From the NCBI GenBank assembly GCA_011055585.1, contig DRGT01000180.1, positions 1 to 6,302 of the forward strand: a stretch of 6,302 bases of DNA, read 5' to 3'. The notes beneath the pieces are model-generated. The model was given only the letters and a program-made list of their open reading frames with translations, was not told the origin of the DNA and did not search any database. Both the position numbers and the translations under genes were made by a program. Shown here in pieces: positions 1 through 5,724 of this stretch; within the stretch, counting starts at the first letter, position 1; every line of letters begins with the position of its first letter. Origin of the DNA: Candidatus Nitrosopumilus sp. (GTDB lineage: Archaea > Thermoproteota > Nitrososphaeria > Nitrososphaerales > Nitrosopumilaceae).

Positions 1-1222
1 ATGTTACAGGATCTGTAAGAATTCCTGCGTCAATCAATCTGGGGTTTAATCCAAATGGATCACCTGCAACGAAAAGGCCTAGTCCGCCAGTGTAAATTGC
101 TGCGTAGTCGTGGTTTACTAGTGCATAAACTCCTGGTTCGTCAAAAACAACATCAACGATCATGTTCTGTGAACCGCCAAGCAGCCATGTCTCAGTTGCT
201 GCGGATTGTACTCTATTGCCTTGGACAACTCTGTCTAGTATTTCTCCAACGATATGGAAGAATACTGGTTCGTTACCTTGGTTTTCAATAAAGAGTCTCA
301 CATGTTGATCATTTTCAACATACAATAGTTGCGATTGATACTGTTCTAGTTCGAGACCAGTCCATGGTTGTGCTACAAAGAAGTTCTTGCCTGCATCTCC
401 TGTGATGAGGAGATTATGTAGCATGTTTGGAGTATAACCGAATTGCATTCCGTTGACAACAGTTGCAGTGGTTTCATGTTTGAACATTTTTCCAGCATCA
501 TAATTGCCGTCAGTCAAGTACAATTGGTTGAATTGCAGTGTGAACTCTAATGCATCAGCAGAATAGAATTGTCTATCCATCTGACCGCTACCACTTGTCT
601 TCTCTACCATTAGTTTCTTGTATCCATTTGCTGGATCAACAATGGCAATTCCATACATGCCTGAAAGGACATGTTGGTCCATTCCAACAAGGTGAACACC
701 AGAACAGTGGTATTTGAAGACACCTGCAGCTTCTGCAATATAACAGAATTGAACTGATTCTCCAGGATTAACGGAGTCAAAAGCTAATGCTGTTATTTGT
801 GATGCGTGCATGTCGTTACCGTGTCCAGTAACTTCATCATCTGGTATAGTTAGTGTCATCTTTACGACGTCACCTTGAGTAACTCTAAGGGTTGGACCTG
901 GAACCTGTTGGTTAAAGGTCATAGCTGAGTATGTTTTTCCACCTAGGATTTGTAGCTCAACACTTTCACCAGTCACGTTGAATTCGACAACATTTCGTCC
1001 AGATGCTTCAAGTACACCGCAATCAGTCTCTGCAAATGCTTGTGGCATTACAAGTTTTAAACCACCCATATCACGGATCTGATCCATTACATCAACATCT
1101 AGTTTTGATGTGTCAAGAGAAGTTCCGGGAATTTGGGTTTGTGTGTATGTGCTTCCGAATAGCGCTGCTCCCATTATTGCTACTGCAACAACGGAAAATA
1201 TCATTGTGTAACGCTTATTCAT
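1..1222 (-). CDS. nirK: Copper-containing nitrite reductase NirK-type multicopper oxidase, C-terminus cut by window edge
   Basis: Reduces nitrite to nitric oxide in characterised NirK enzymes; in ammonia-oxidising archaea it is abundant and tied to NO metabolism during ammonia oxidation. I translated 407 residues from ATG at 1222; the frame is open to base 1. Residues 7-23 are a hydrophobic signal or anchor segment, so the protein acts outside the membrane. Two cupredoxin domains follow (about 75-200 and 215-390). Copper ligands by motif: GHGNDMH gives H134 (type 1) and H139 (type 2), with D137 as the catalytic Asp; YHC gives H172 (type 2) and C173 (type 1); H184 and M189 complete type 1; H323 in FFHIVG is the third type 2 ligand. 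PGVYALVNH at 363-371 is a typical late-domain motif. The usual catalytic His before the NG turn seems replaced (A253/T254-V-V-N-G), and an insertion follows it. The gene is divergent from the fumarase gene. Family assignment is firm; turnover of this version is inferred. Confidence 0.93.
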   Translation of the reverse strand, partial: MNKRYTMIFSVVAVAIMGAALFGSTYTQTQIPGTSLDTSKLDVDVMDQIRDMGGLKLVMPQAFAETDCGVLEASGRNVVEFNVTGESVELQILGGKTYSAMTFNQQVPGPTLRVTQGDVVKMTLTIPDDEVTGHGNDMHASQITALAFDSVNPGESVQFCYIAEAAGVFKYHCSGVHLVGMDQHVLSGMYGIAIVDPANGYKKLMVEKTSGSGQMDRQFYSADALEFTLQFNQLYLTDGNYDAGKMFKHETTATVVNGMQFGYTPNMLHNLLITGDAGKNFFVAQPWTGLELEQYQSQLLYVENDQHVRLFIENQGNEPVFFHIVGEILDRVVQGNRVQSAATETWLLGGSQNMIVDVVFDEPGVYALVNHDYAAIYTGGLGLFVAGDPFGLNPRLIDAGILTDPVT

Positions 1223-1245
1223 TGCGATACCAAATTAGGGAAGCC

Positions 1246-1257
1246 TATATAATAATT
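1246..1257 (-). promoter_or_regulatory. Candidate nirK TATA box
   Basis: On the minus strand this reads AATTATTATATA, preceded by the purine-rich GAAAGG, which could serve as a BRE for TFB. Its centre is about 28 bases before the ATG at 1222. In archaea transcription starts about 25-27 bases past the TATA centre, so the transcript would begin at or within a few bases of the start codon. No Shine-Dalgarno is visible, which agrees with leaderless translation. Confidence 0.6.
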
Positions 1258-1259
1258 CC

Positions 1260-1297
1260 TTTCTGACCCAAAATGTAAAAATATTATTGCTCAGAAA
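1260..1297. repeat. 7-bp inverted repeat in the divergent promoter region
   Basis: TTTCTGA (1260-1266) is matched perfectly by TCAGAAA (1291-1297). The arm centres are 31 bases apart, near three helical turns, and the element sits between the nirK TATA box and the start of the plus-strand operon. This is compatible with a dimeric regulator site. A 7-bp match in AT-rich DNA can also arise by chance, so the role is speculative. Confidence 0.3.
1276..1284 (+). promoter_or_regulatory. Weak candidate promoter for the fumarase operon
   Basis: TAAAAATAT is a TATA-like stretch on the plus strand. With usual archaeal spacing, transcription would start near 1305, leaving a leader of about 28 bases before the TTG at 1334. 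The surrounding DNA is very AT-rich, so the choice of this site over its neighbours is weak. Confidence 0.25.
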
Positions 1298-1333
1298 AAG
1301 AATGAATAGTAGTAAATTGACAAAAAATCGGGA

Positions 1334-2695
1334 TTGAGTTCTAGAACAGATAGAGATTCTCTTGGAAAGGTGAAAATTCCCGCTGATGCGTATTATGGAC
1401 CATTCACTGGCAGAGCAATAAAGCAATACCATGTTACTGGAAATAAATCACACCCAAATTTAGTAAAGTCGTTTGTAATGATAAAGCGCTCAGCTGCTCT
1501 TGCAAACATGAAAACTGGCGCAATTGATAAAAAACGAGGACGGGCGATAGTTCAGGCTTGTGACAAAGTCTTAGCTGGAAAATATCTAGATCAATTTGTG
1601 GTAGATGCGATAAATTCTGGCGCTGGAACCGCATTCAACATGAACACAAATGAGGTGATTGCAAATGTAGCCCTTCAAATTTTACACAAAAAGAAAGGAC
1701 AGTATCAGTTTCTTCATCCAAATGATCATGTAAACATGTCGCAATCAAGTAATGATACTTTTCCAACAGCAATGCATGTTGCAATTTTAATGAATTTAAG
1801 AAAAGTTTTACCTGCAATTGATATTTTGATAAAATCATTAAACAAAAAAGCAAGACAGTTTTCTTCTTACAAAAAAATTGGCAGAACTCACCTCATGGAT
1901 GCACTTCCAATAACATTGGGAGGTGAGTTTGCAGCATACGCTACCTCAATTTCTAAATCACGAGATGTAATTGAAAAGGCAGAAAAAGAATTACAGTATG
2001 TTGCGTTAGGTGGAACAGCAGTAGGTTCTGGTGCTAACACTCCTAAAGGATATAGAAAAGTTGTAGTTTCTCAACTAGCAAAAATTTCAAAGTTACCACT
2101 TAAACCTGAACCAGATATGCAATATGCTTTGCAGAGCAAATTTGCAGTTGCAAATGTTTCATCAGCTCTTAGAAACTTGGCACTTGAAATTAACAAACTT
2201 GCAAACGATATCAGGTTGATGGCCTCAGGACCAATTGCTGGTCTTGCAGAATTAGGAATTCCAGCAGTTCATGCTGGTTCATCCATCATGCCAGGCAAGG
2301 TAAATCCATCACTTGCTGAATGCATGAACATGATTTGCTTTAACATAATTGGAAATGACACAGCAGTTGCGCATGCTGCTCAGGGAGGACAGTTTGAGCT
2401 AAATGTAATGTTACCTGGAATGCTAAAGTGTGTTTTAGAATCTACTGACATGTTGAAAAATTTCCTTCCAATATTTTCAGCAAACTTGATTGATGGGTTA
2501 ACTGCAAACAAGAAAAAATTACAAAAATATATTGAAAACAGTCCTGTAATTGTTACATTACTTGCTCCAAAAATCGGTTATTTGAGGTCTGCAGAGCTTT
2601 TCAAAGAATCTCTCAAAACTGGAAAAAAGATACGAGAGTTGGTTGTTTCAAAAAAATTGCTAACAAACAAACAAGTAGATGCACTTTTTAGATAA
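1334..2695 (+). CDS. fumC: Class II fumarate hydratase (fumarase/aspartase superfamily)
   Basis: Interconverts fumarate and L-malate in the cytoplasmic TCA cycle. The 453 residues match the usual length of about 460. Seen motifs: the N-terminal RDSLGKVKIPADAYYG (7-22); FNMNTNEVIAN (101-111); HPNDHVNMSQSSND (128-141); GRTHLMDA (183-190), whose H186 matches the fumarase catalytic His; and the superfamily signature GSSIMPGKVNP (315-325) with the catalytic Ser at S317. The C-terminal domain (about 404-453) is present. TH in GRTH and PGK rather than PAK favour fumarase over aspartase, although the stretch just before the signature (PAVHAGSS) is less typical. The start is TTG: an in-frame TAA lies at 1313-1315, no ATG falls between, and the first internal GTG would remove the conserved N-terminus. 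The next gene follows after 3 bases, suggesting an operon. Aspartate ammonia-lyase is the main alternative. Confidence 0.88.
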   Translation: MSSRTDRDSLGKVKIPADAYYGPFTGRAIKQYHVTGNKSHPNLVKSFVMIKRSAALANMKTGAIDKKRGRAIVQACDKVLAGKYLDQFVVDAINSGAGTAFNMNTNEVIANVALQILHKKKGQYQFLHPNDHVNMSQSSNDTFPTAMHVAILMNLRKVLPAIDILIKSLNKKARQFSSYKKIGRTHLMDALPITLGGEFAAYATSISKSRDVIEKAEKELQYVALGGTAVGSGANTPKGYRKVVVSQLAKISKLPLKPEPDMQYALQSKFAVANVSSALRNLALEINKLANDIRLMASGPIAGLAELGIPAVHAGSSIMPGKVNPSLAECMNMICFNIIGNDTAVAHAAQGGQFELNVMLPGMLKCVLESTDMLKNFLPIFSANLIDGLTANKKKLQKYIENSPVIVTLLAPKIGYLRSAELFKESLKTGKKIRELVVSKKLLTNKQVDALFR

Positions 2696-2698
2696 AGC

Positions 2699-3967
2699 AT
2701 GGCAAAAATTTGGGTAGAAGCATACGGATGTTCTGCAAGTTTTGCAGATTCTGAGATGATATCTGGCTTGATAGTAAATGGAGGACATACACTTGCAGAG
2801 AGTTCTTCTGATTCTGACCTGAACTTGGTTGTTACCTGCTCAGTAAAAGATGCTACAGCAAACAAAATGATTCACCGTATCAAATCGCTAAAATCCAAAC
2901 CTCTTGTGATTGCTGGCTGTTTTCCAAAGGCGGAGAGAAAATCCGTAGAAAAATTTTCAGAAAAAGCCAGTCTTTTAGGCCCAAATTCCTTAGGAAAAAC
3001 GCTTGAGGTGATAAATTCTACCCTTGCGGGAAAAAAGAAGGTAGCATTAGATGATGTTGATTCATCAAAAGTGGGTTTACCAAAAATTAGACTAAATCCA
3101 GCCATAGGGATTGTGGAAATATCAAATGGATGTATGAGTGAATGCACCTTTTGTCAAACAAAAATCGCAAAAGGAGATTTGAAAAGTTACAGAATTGGCG
3201 ATATTGTAAGACAGGTAAAAAAAGAAATCGCTGATGGTTGTAAAGAGGTTTGGTTGACATCAACTGATAATGGCTGCTATGGTTTTGATATAGATGAGGA
3301 TCTATCAACGTTAGTAAATTCTGTTTGTGAAATTCCTGATGATTTCAAAATTAGAGTTGGGATGATGAACCCAATGTATATGCCAAGAATTCGTGATGGG
3401 CTTTTAGAATCATTTGAAAATGATAAAGTCTTCAAATTTTTACATATACCTGTTCAGAGTGGCAGTGATAAAGTTCTAAATGATATGAAGCGCGGACATA
3501 CTGCAGAGACATTTAGAAATACTACAAAAAAATTTAAAGCAAAATTTCCACAATTTACAATTTCTACAGATATCATCGTTGGGTTTCCTAGTGAAACTGA
3601 AGAGGACTTTGAAAAAACTGTTGATTTGTTGTTGGAGACGAAACCAGATATCGTTAATCTTTCAAAGTATAGTCAAAGGCCTGGAACAGAAGCTGCAGAG
3701 TGGGATCAGATTCCGGTATCAGAAGTCATGCGTAGAAGCAAAATAGTTTCTGATCTCATCGAAAAAATTTGTTTACAAAATAATCAAAAGTGGATTGGCT
3801 GGAAGGGCAAAGTTGTGTTTGATGAAATTTCTGATGATAACATTAAAGGTAGAAACTTCGCATACAAACCAATTTTCGTTGAAGATCGTGTAAAAATTGG
3901 CGAATACCACAATGTAGAAATTGTTGATGTCACAACACATAGTCTTCTCGGGAAGATCGCAAGCTAA
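2699..3967 (+). CDS. Archaeal MtaB/CDKAL1-type tRNA t6A37 methylthiotransferase (radical SAM)
   Basis: By family, adds a methylthio group to N6-threonylcarbamoyladenosine (t6A) at position 37 of tRNAs, giving ms2t6A, which steadies codon-anticodon pairing. Domain order in the 422 residues is that of methylthiotransferases: an N-terminal UPF0004 domain with three Cys (C11 in YGCSASFADSE, C47 in VVTCSVKDAT, C74 in AGCFPKAE) for the auxiliary 4Fe-4S cluster; a radical SAM core with CMSECTFC (C145, C149, C152); the conserved IPVQSGSDKVLNDMKRGHT; TDIIVGFPSETEEDFE; and a C-terminal TRAM-like RNA-binding region (about residues 362-422). The common NTC around the second Cys is VTC here. The ATG lies 3 bases after the fumarase stop, with no clear Shine-Dalgarno, so it is probably translated from the same mRNA. 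The bacterial-type relatives MiaB (i6A) and RimO (ribosomal S12) are less likely, given the archaeal context and the short, archaeal-style sequence. Confidence 0.88.
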   Translation: MAKIWVEAYGCSASFADSEMISGLIVNGGHTLAESSSDSDLNLVVTCSVKDATANKMIHRIKSLKSKPLVIAGCFPKAERKSVEKFSEKASLLGPNSLGKTLEVINSTLAGKKKVALDDVDSSKVGLPKIRLNPAIGIVEISNGCMSECTFCQTKIAKGDLKSYRIGDIVRQVKKEIADGCKEVWLTSTDNGCYGFDIDEDLSTLVNSVCEIPDDFKIRVGMMNPMYMPRIRDGLLESFENDKVFKFLHIPVQSGSDKVLNDMKRGHTAETFRNTTKKFKAKFPQFTISTDIIVGFPSETEEDFEKTVDLLLETKPDIVNLSKYSQRPGTEAAEWDQIPVSEVMRRSKIVSDLIEKICLQNNQKWIGWKGKVVFDEISDDNIKGRNFAYKPIFVEDRVKIGEYHNVEIVDVTTHSLLGKIAS

Positions 3968-3969
3968 AA

Positions 3970-3974
3970 TTTTT
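3970..3974 (+). terminator. Candidate T-run terminator after the fumarase operon
   Basis: Five T residues start 3 bases after the methylthiotransferase stop codon. Archaeal RNA polymerase terminates on short T-tracts, and the next gene has its own promoter-like sequence. No hairpin is needed or convincingly present. Confidence 0.35.
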
Positions 3975-3988
3975 AGATCTGAGATCTG
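3975..3988 (+). repeat. Perfect tandem 7-mer AGATCTG x2
   Basis: AGATCTG occurs twice in a row between the terminator-like T-run and the ftsZ-like promoter. Each copy contains the palindrome AGATCT, so the block is also symmetric (AGATCT-G-AGATCT). It lies about 20 bases upstream of the proposed TATA box, where an archaeal activator could bind. Chance is also possible. Confidence 0.4.
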
Positions 3989-4008
3989 ATTAAAATTACG
4001 TAAGAAGG

Positions 4009-4016
4009 TTTTTTAT
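4009..4016 (+). promoter_or_regulatory. Candidate TATA box for the ftsZ-like gene
   Basis: TTTTTTAT is preceded by purine-rich AAGAAGG (possible BRE). Its centre is about 26 bases before the ATG at 4039, predicting a leaderless or nearly leaderless mRNA. A second AT-rich block at 3990-3998 would give a leader of about 20 bases containing GAGATAGGAT, a weak Shine-Dalgarno-like stretch, so the exact start site is uncertain. Confidence 0.45.
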
Positions 4017-4038
4017 CCAAATTAGAGATAGGATAGAA

Positions 4039-4992
4039 ATGACTTTTGAATTACATGAACCAGTTCTTGTAATTGGTTTAGGTGGGGTAGGCTCAAAATT
4101 AGCCACAGAGGCATCAAAATCTTTCAATTCTAACAGTCTGATCATTAGCAATGATGAGAAGGACTTTGATTCTCAAAGTCATTCAGTTCATGTTTCAACA
4201 AAGCCTGTTCTGAATCCATCTGTTCAACTTATCAGAGGTTCAACAATCAAATCTGAATCTCAAATCAGAGATGAGGTTTCTCAATATTCTTCTGTAATCA
4301 TCATGGCAAACCTAGCAGGAAAATCTGGAGCTGCAATGGCACCGGTAGTTTCACAAATTTGTAAAGAGGAAAACAAAAGTGTGATTTCATTTGCAATCAT
4401 GCCCTTCAAATATGAAAAGAATAGAATTTTCAATTCTGGAATTTCCCTAAAAAGACTCAAAACGAATTCTAACTGTACAATAGTAATCGATAATGATGCA
4501 TTTCTTGATAGCAATCCCAATTTGTCAGCAAAAAATTGCTATGAAATTACAAACTCTGCAATTTTGCATGTTGTTGGTTCTTTGAGAGAATCATCCATTC
4601 ATGAGGAAACTCACCTCTTGACTACAAGTCATTCTAATAATGATTTTGAGAATTCGTTGAAAGATTCAATGAAGATGCTTTACGAAGATGCTCCTCCCAA
4701 CAGTGTCAAGCGTTCAATGCTTTATGTCATTGGAGGAGAAAATGCCCCTATTGGAATGATTAACACCATTTCAAAGATTTCTGGCAGCGTCTTACATGAA
4801 GAAGGAGCCCAAATTGATGTTTCAACGTCATCATCTGAACAATCTAAAGTTGTGATGCTGTCTTCCGTTCAAGGAGAAACCAGATTTGACAAATATGATC
4901 CTCTTGGAGTAATTCCAAAAGAGAATTCCCTTGATTGGGAAGAACCTGAATGTAGTATTGATTGTAATTTAGATTTACATCAATTAGAATAA
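4039..4992 (+). CDS. Divergent FtsZ/tubulin-like protein of Thaumarchaeota
   Basis: The 317 residues follow the FtsZ/CetZ plan. Residues 8-20 (PVLVIGLGGVGSK) are the first strand and T1 nucleotide loop. Residues 90-102 (ANLAGKSGAAMAP) sit where FtsZ has its tubulin signature GGGTGTGAAP, but only part of the glycines remain. ISFAIMPFKYEKNR (116-129) matches the following FtsZ strand, and TIVIDNDAF (147-155) matches the CetZ/FtsZ strand before the central helix. After it I find no NxDxxD T7 loop, which completes the GTPase site of the next subunit in FtsZ. Residues 228-275 resemble the second (C-terminal) FtsZ domain, followed by an acidic tail with two Cys (C305, C309). From the literature as I recall it, thaumarchaea divide with Cdv (ESCRT-III-like) proteins and their FtsZ homolog has no shown role in division. 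GTP binding may persist, but hydrolysis-driven polymerisation is doubtful. It faces rpl31e tail to tail, 9 bases apart. Confidence 0.82.
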   Translation: MTFELHEPVLVIGLGGVGSKLATEASKSFNSNSLIISNDEKDFDSQSHSVHVSTKPVLNPSVQLIRGSTIKSESQIRDEVSQYSSVIIMANLAGKSGAAMAPVVSQICKEENKSVISFAIMPFKYEKNRIFNSGISLKRLKTNSNCTIVIDNDAFLDSNPNLSAKNCYEITNSAILHVVGSLRESSIHEETHLLTTSHSNNDFENSLKDSMKMLYEDAPPNSVKRSMLYVIGGENAPIGMINTISKISGSVLHEEGAQIDVSTSSSEQSKVVMLSSVQGETRFDKYDPLGVIPKENSLDWEEPECSIDCNLDLHQLE

Positions 4993-4998
4993 AATTAA

Positions 4999-5003
4999 TT
5001 TTT
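4999..5003 (+). terminator. Candidate T-run terminator for the ftsZ-like gene
   Basis: A run of five T begins 6 bases after the ftsZ-like stop, in the 9-base gap to the convergent rpl31e gene and reaching its last codons. The plus strand stays very T-rich from 5011 to about 5160 because it is the complement of Lys/Glu codons, so termination could also occur further in. Confidence 0.35.
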
Positions 5004-5724
5004 AACTAGATTTCTTTTTTGGTTTTTCTTCTTTAGCTGATGCTTTCTTGGGTTTTTCTTCTTTAGCTAGTGCTTTCTTGGGTTTTTCTTCTTTAGCTAG
5101 TGCTTTCTTTGGTTTTTCTTCTTTAGCTGGCGTTTTCTTTGGTTTTTCTTTTGGTTCTTCTAATCCAACTGCTTCGTAAATAGAAGAGTATTGTGGATAG
5201 TTTTTGTGGAACCAATCTTTGTACTTCTTTTCTTTATTGTATCTGTCAATGTAGTATTGAGCTCCTTTCTCAGGATCTACAAAACTTGCTAGCTTTGGTT
5301 TTTCTTTAGCTGGTGCTTTCTTCGGTTTTTCTGTGACCTCTTTTTTTACTTCCTCTTCAACTTTGGCGGCAACTTCTTTGGATTCCTCTTTTGGCTTTAC
5401 TTTATCTTTGGCTTTTTCTTCAAGTTTGGTTGGTTTTTCTTCTGGAGTTACTTTTGTTTCAAGTTCTTCCTCATAAGGCGCGATTAAGACATAACCTTCT
5501 TCAGTTTTTGTCATTCTAACTCTAACTTTTCTTGGAGGATGTTTAATTCCTCTTTTCCAAATTTGATGTGCTAAATCTTCATCAATTCTAACATCTTCAG
5601 TTTTCATGTGATGTCTTGCAAATTCTCTAATCATGTTAATTGCACGTTTTGCTCTTCGATTATTTGGTGAAAGCAAAACTTTACCCAAGTTTATTGTGTA
5701 TACTCTCTCAAGTTCTTGTGACAA
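5002..5724 (-). CDS. rpl31e: Ribosomal protein L31e (eL31) with long repetitive Lys/Glu/Pro C-terminal extension
   Basis: Residues 1-83 are a complete L31e: RVYTINLGKVLLSPNNRRAK (7-26), AINMIREFARHH (28-39), DEDLAHQIWKRGIKHPPRKV (48-67) and RVRMTKTEEGYVLIAP (68-83). In archaea and eukaryotes this protein sits by the nascent-chain exit of the large subunit. Archaeal L31e is usually about 80-100 residues; this one has 240. The extension has a charged linker (about 85-145), a compact aromatic module (about 147-188, with GAQYYIDRYNKEKKYKDWF), and a tail of 10-residue repeats KPKKALAKEE (about 195-237). The start is TTG at 5724: it abuts the L39e stop and is preceded by GGAGGT at ideal distance, and the conserved region begins right after. 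It is cotranscribed with L39e. The core is certain; the role of the tail is unknown. Confidence 0.93.
   Translation of the reverse strand: MSQELERVYTINLGKVLLSPNNRRAKRAINMIREFARHHMKTEDVRIDEDLAHQIWKRGIKHPPRKVRVRMTKTEEGYVLIAPYEEELETKVTPEEKPTKLEEKAKDKVKPKEESKEVAAKVEEEVKKEVTEKPKKAPAKEKPKLASFVDPEKGAQYYIDRYNKEKKYKDWFHKNYPQYSSIYEAVGLEEPKEKPKKTPAKEEKPKKALAKEEKPKKALAKEEKPKKASAKEEKPKKKSS
5020..5148 (-). repeat. 30-bp tandem repeat array inside rpl31e
   Basis: Four near-identical 30-base units start at 5020, 5050, 5080 and 5110, with a partial fifth from 5140. Read on the minus strand they encode KPKK-x-x-AKEE, with variation almost only at the two x positions (AS, AL, AL, TP). A degenerate single copy (KPKKAPAKEKPK) lies around 5289-5330. 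The array is in frame, so slippage or recombination would change tail length without breaking the gene. Confidence 0.9.

Noticed and set aside
55..291. Plus-strand ORF of 78 codons, and another at 1003-1266
   Set aside because: Both lie opposite the nirK coding frame, which has full copper-ligand motifs; their translations are low-complexity Leu/Gln/Arg-rich and match no family.
1313..1336. ATT at 1316 as an earlier fumarase start
   Set aside because: It is in frame but a very rare start, adds only six residues with no family match, and TTG at 1334 already gives the complete conserved N-terminus.
1235..1853. Minus-strand ORFs at 1235-1432, 1434-1634 and 1635-1853
   Set aside because: They are antisense to the fumarase gene and its promoter, with no recognisable domain.
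2578..3308. Minus-strand ORFs at 2578-2865, 2872-3147 and 3087-3308
   Set aside because: Antisense to the radical SAM gene and the fumarase end; they overlap each other's regions and show no family motifs.
4281..4520. Minus-strand ORF of 79 codons
   Set aside because: Antisense to the FtsZ-like gene, without start signals or motifs.
5020..5148. CRISPR array, because of regular 30-base repeats
   Set aside because: Units are directly contiguous with no unique spacers, and they encode an in-frame peptide repeat in rpl31e.
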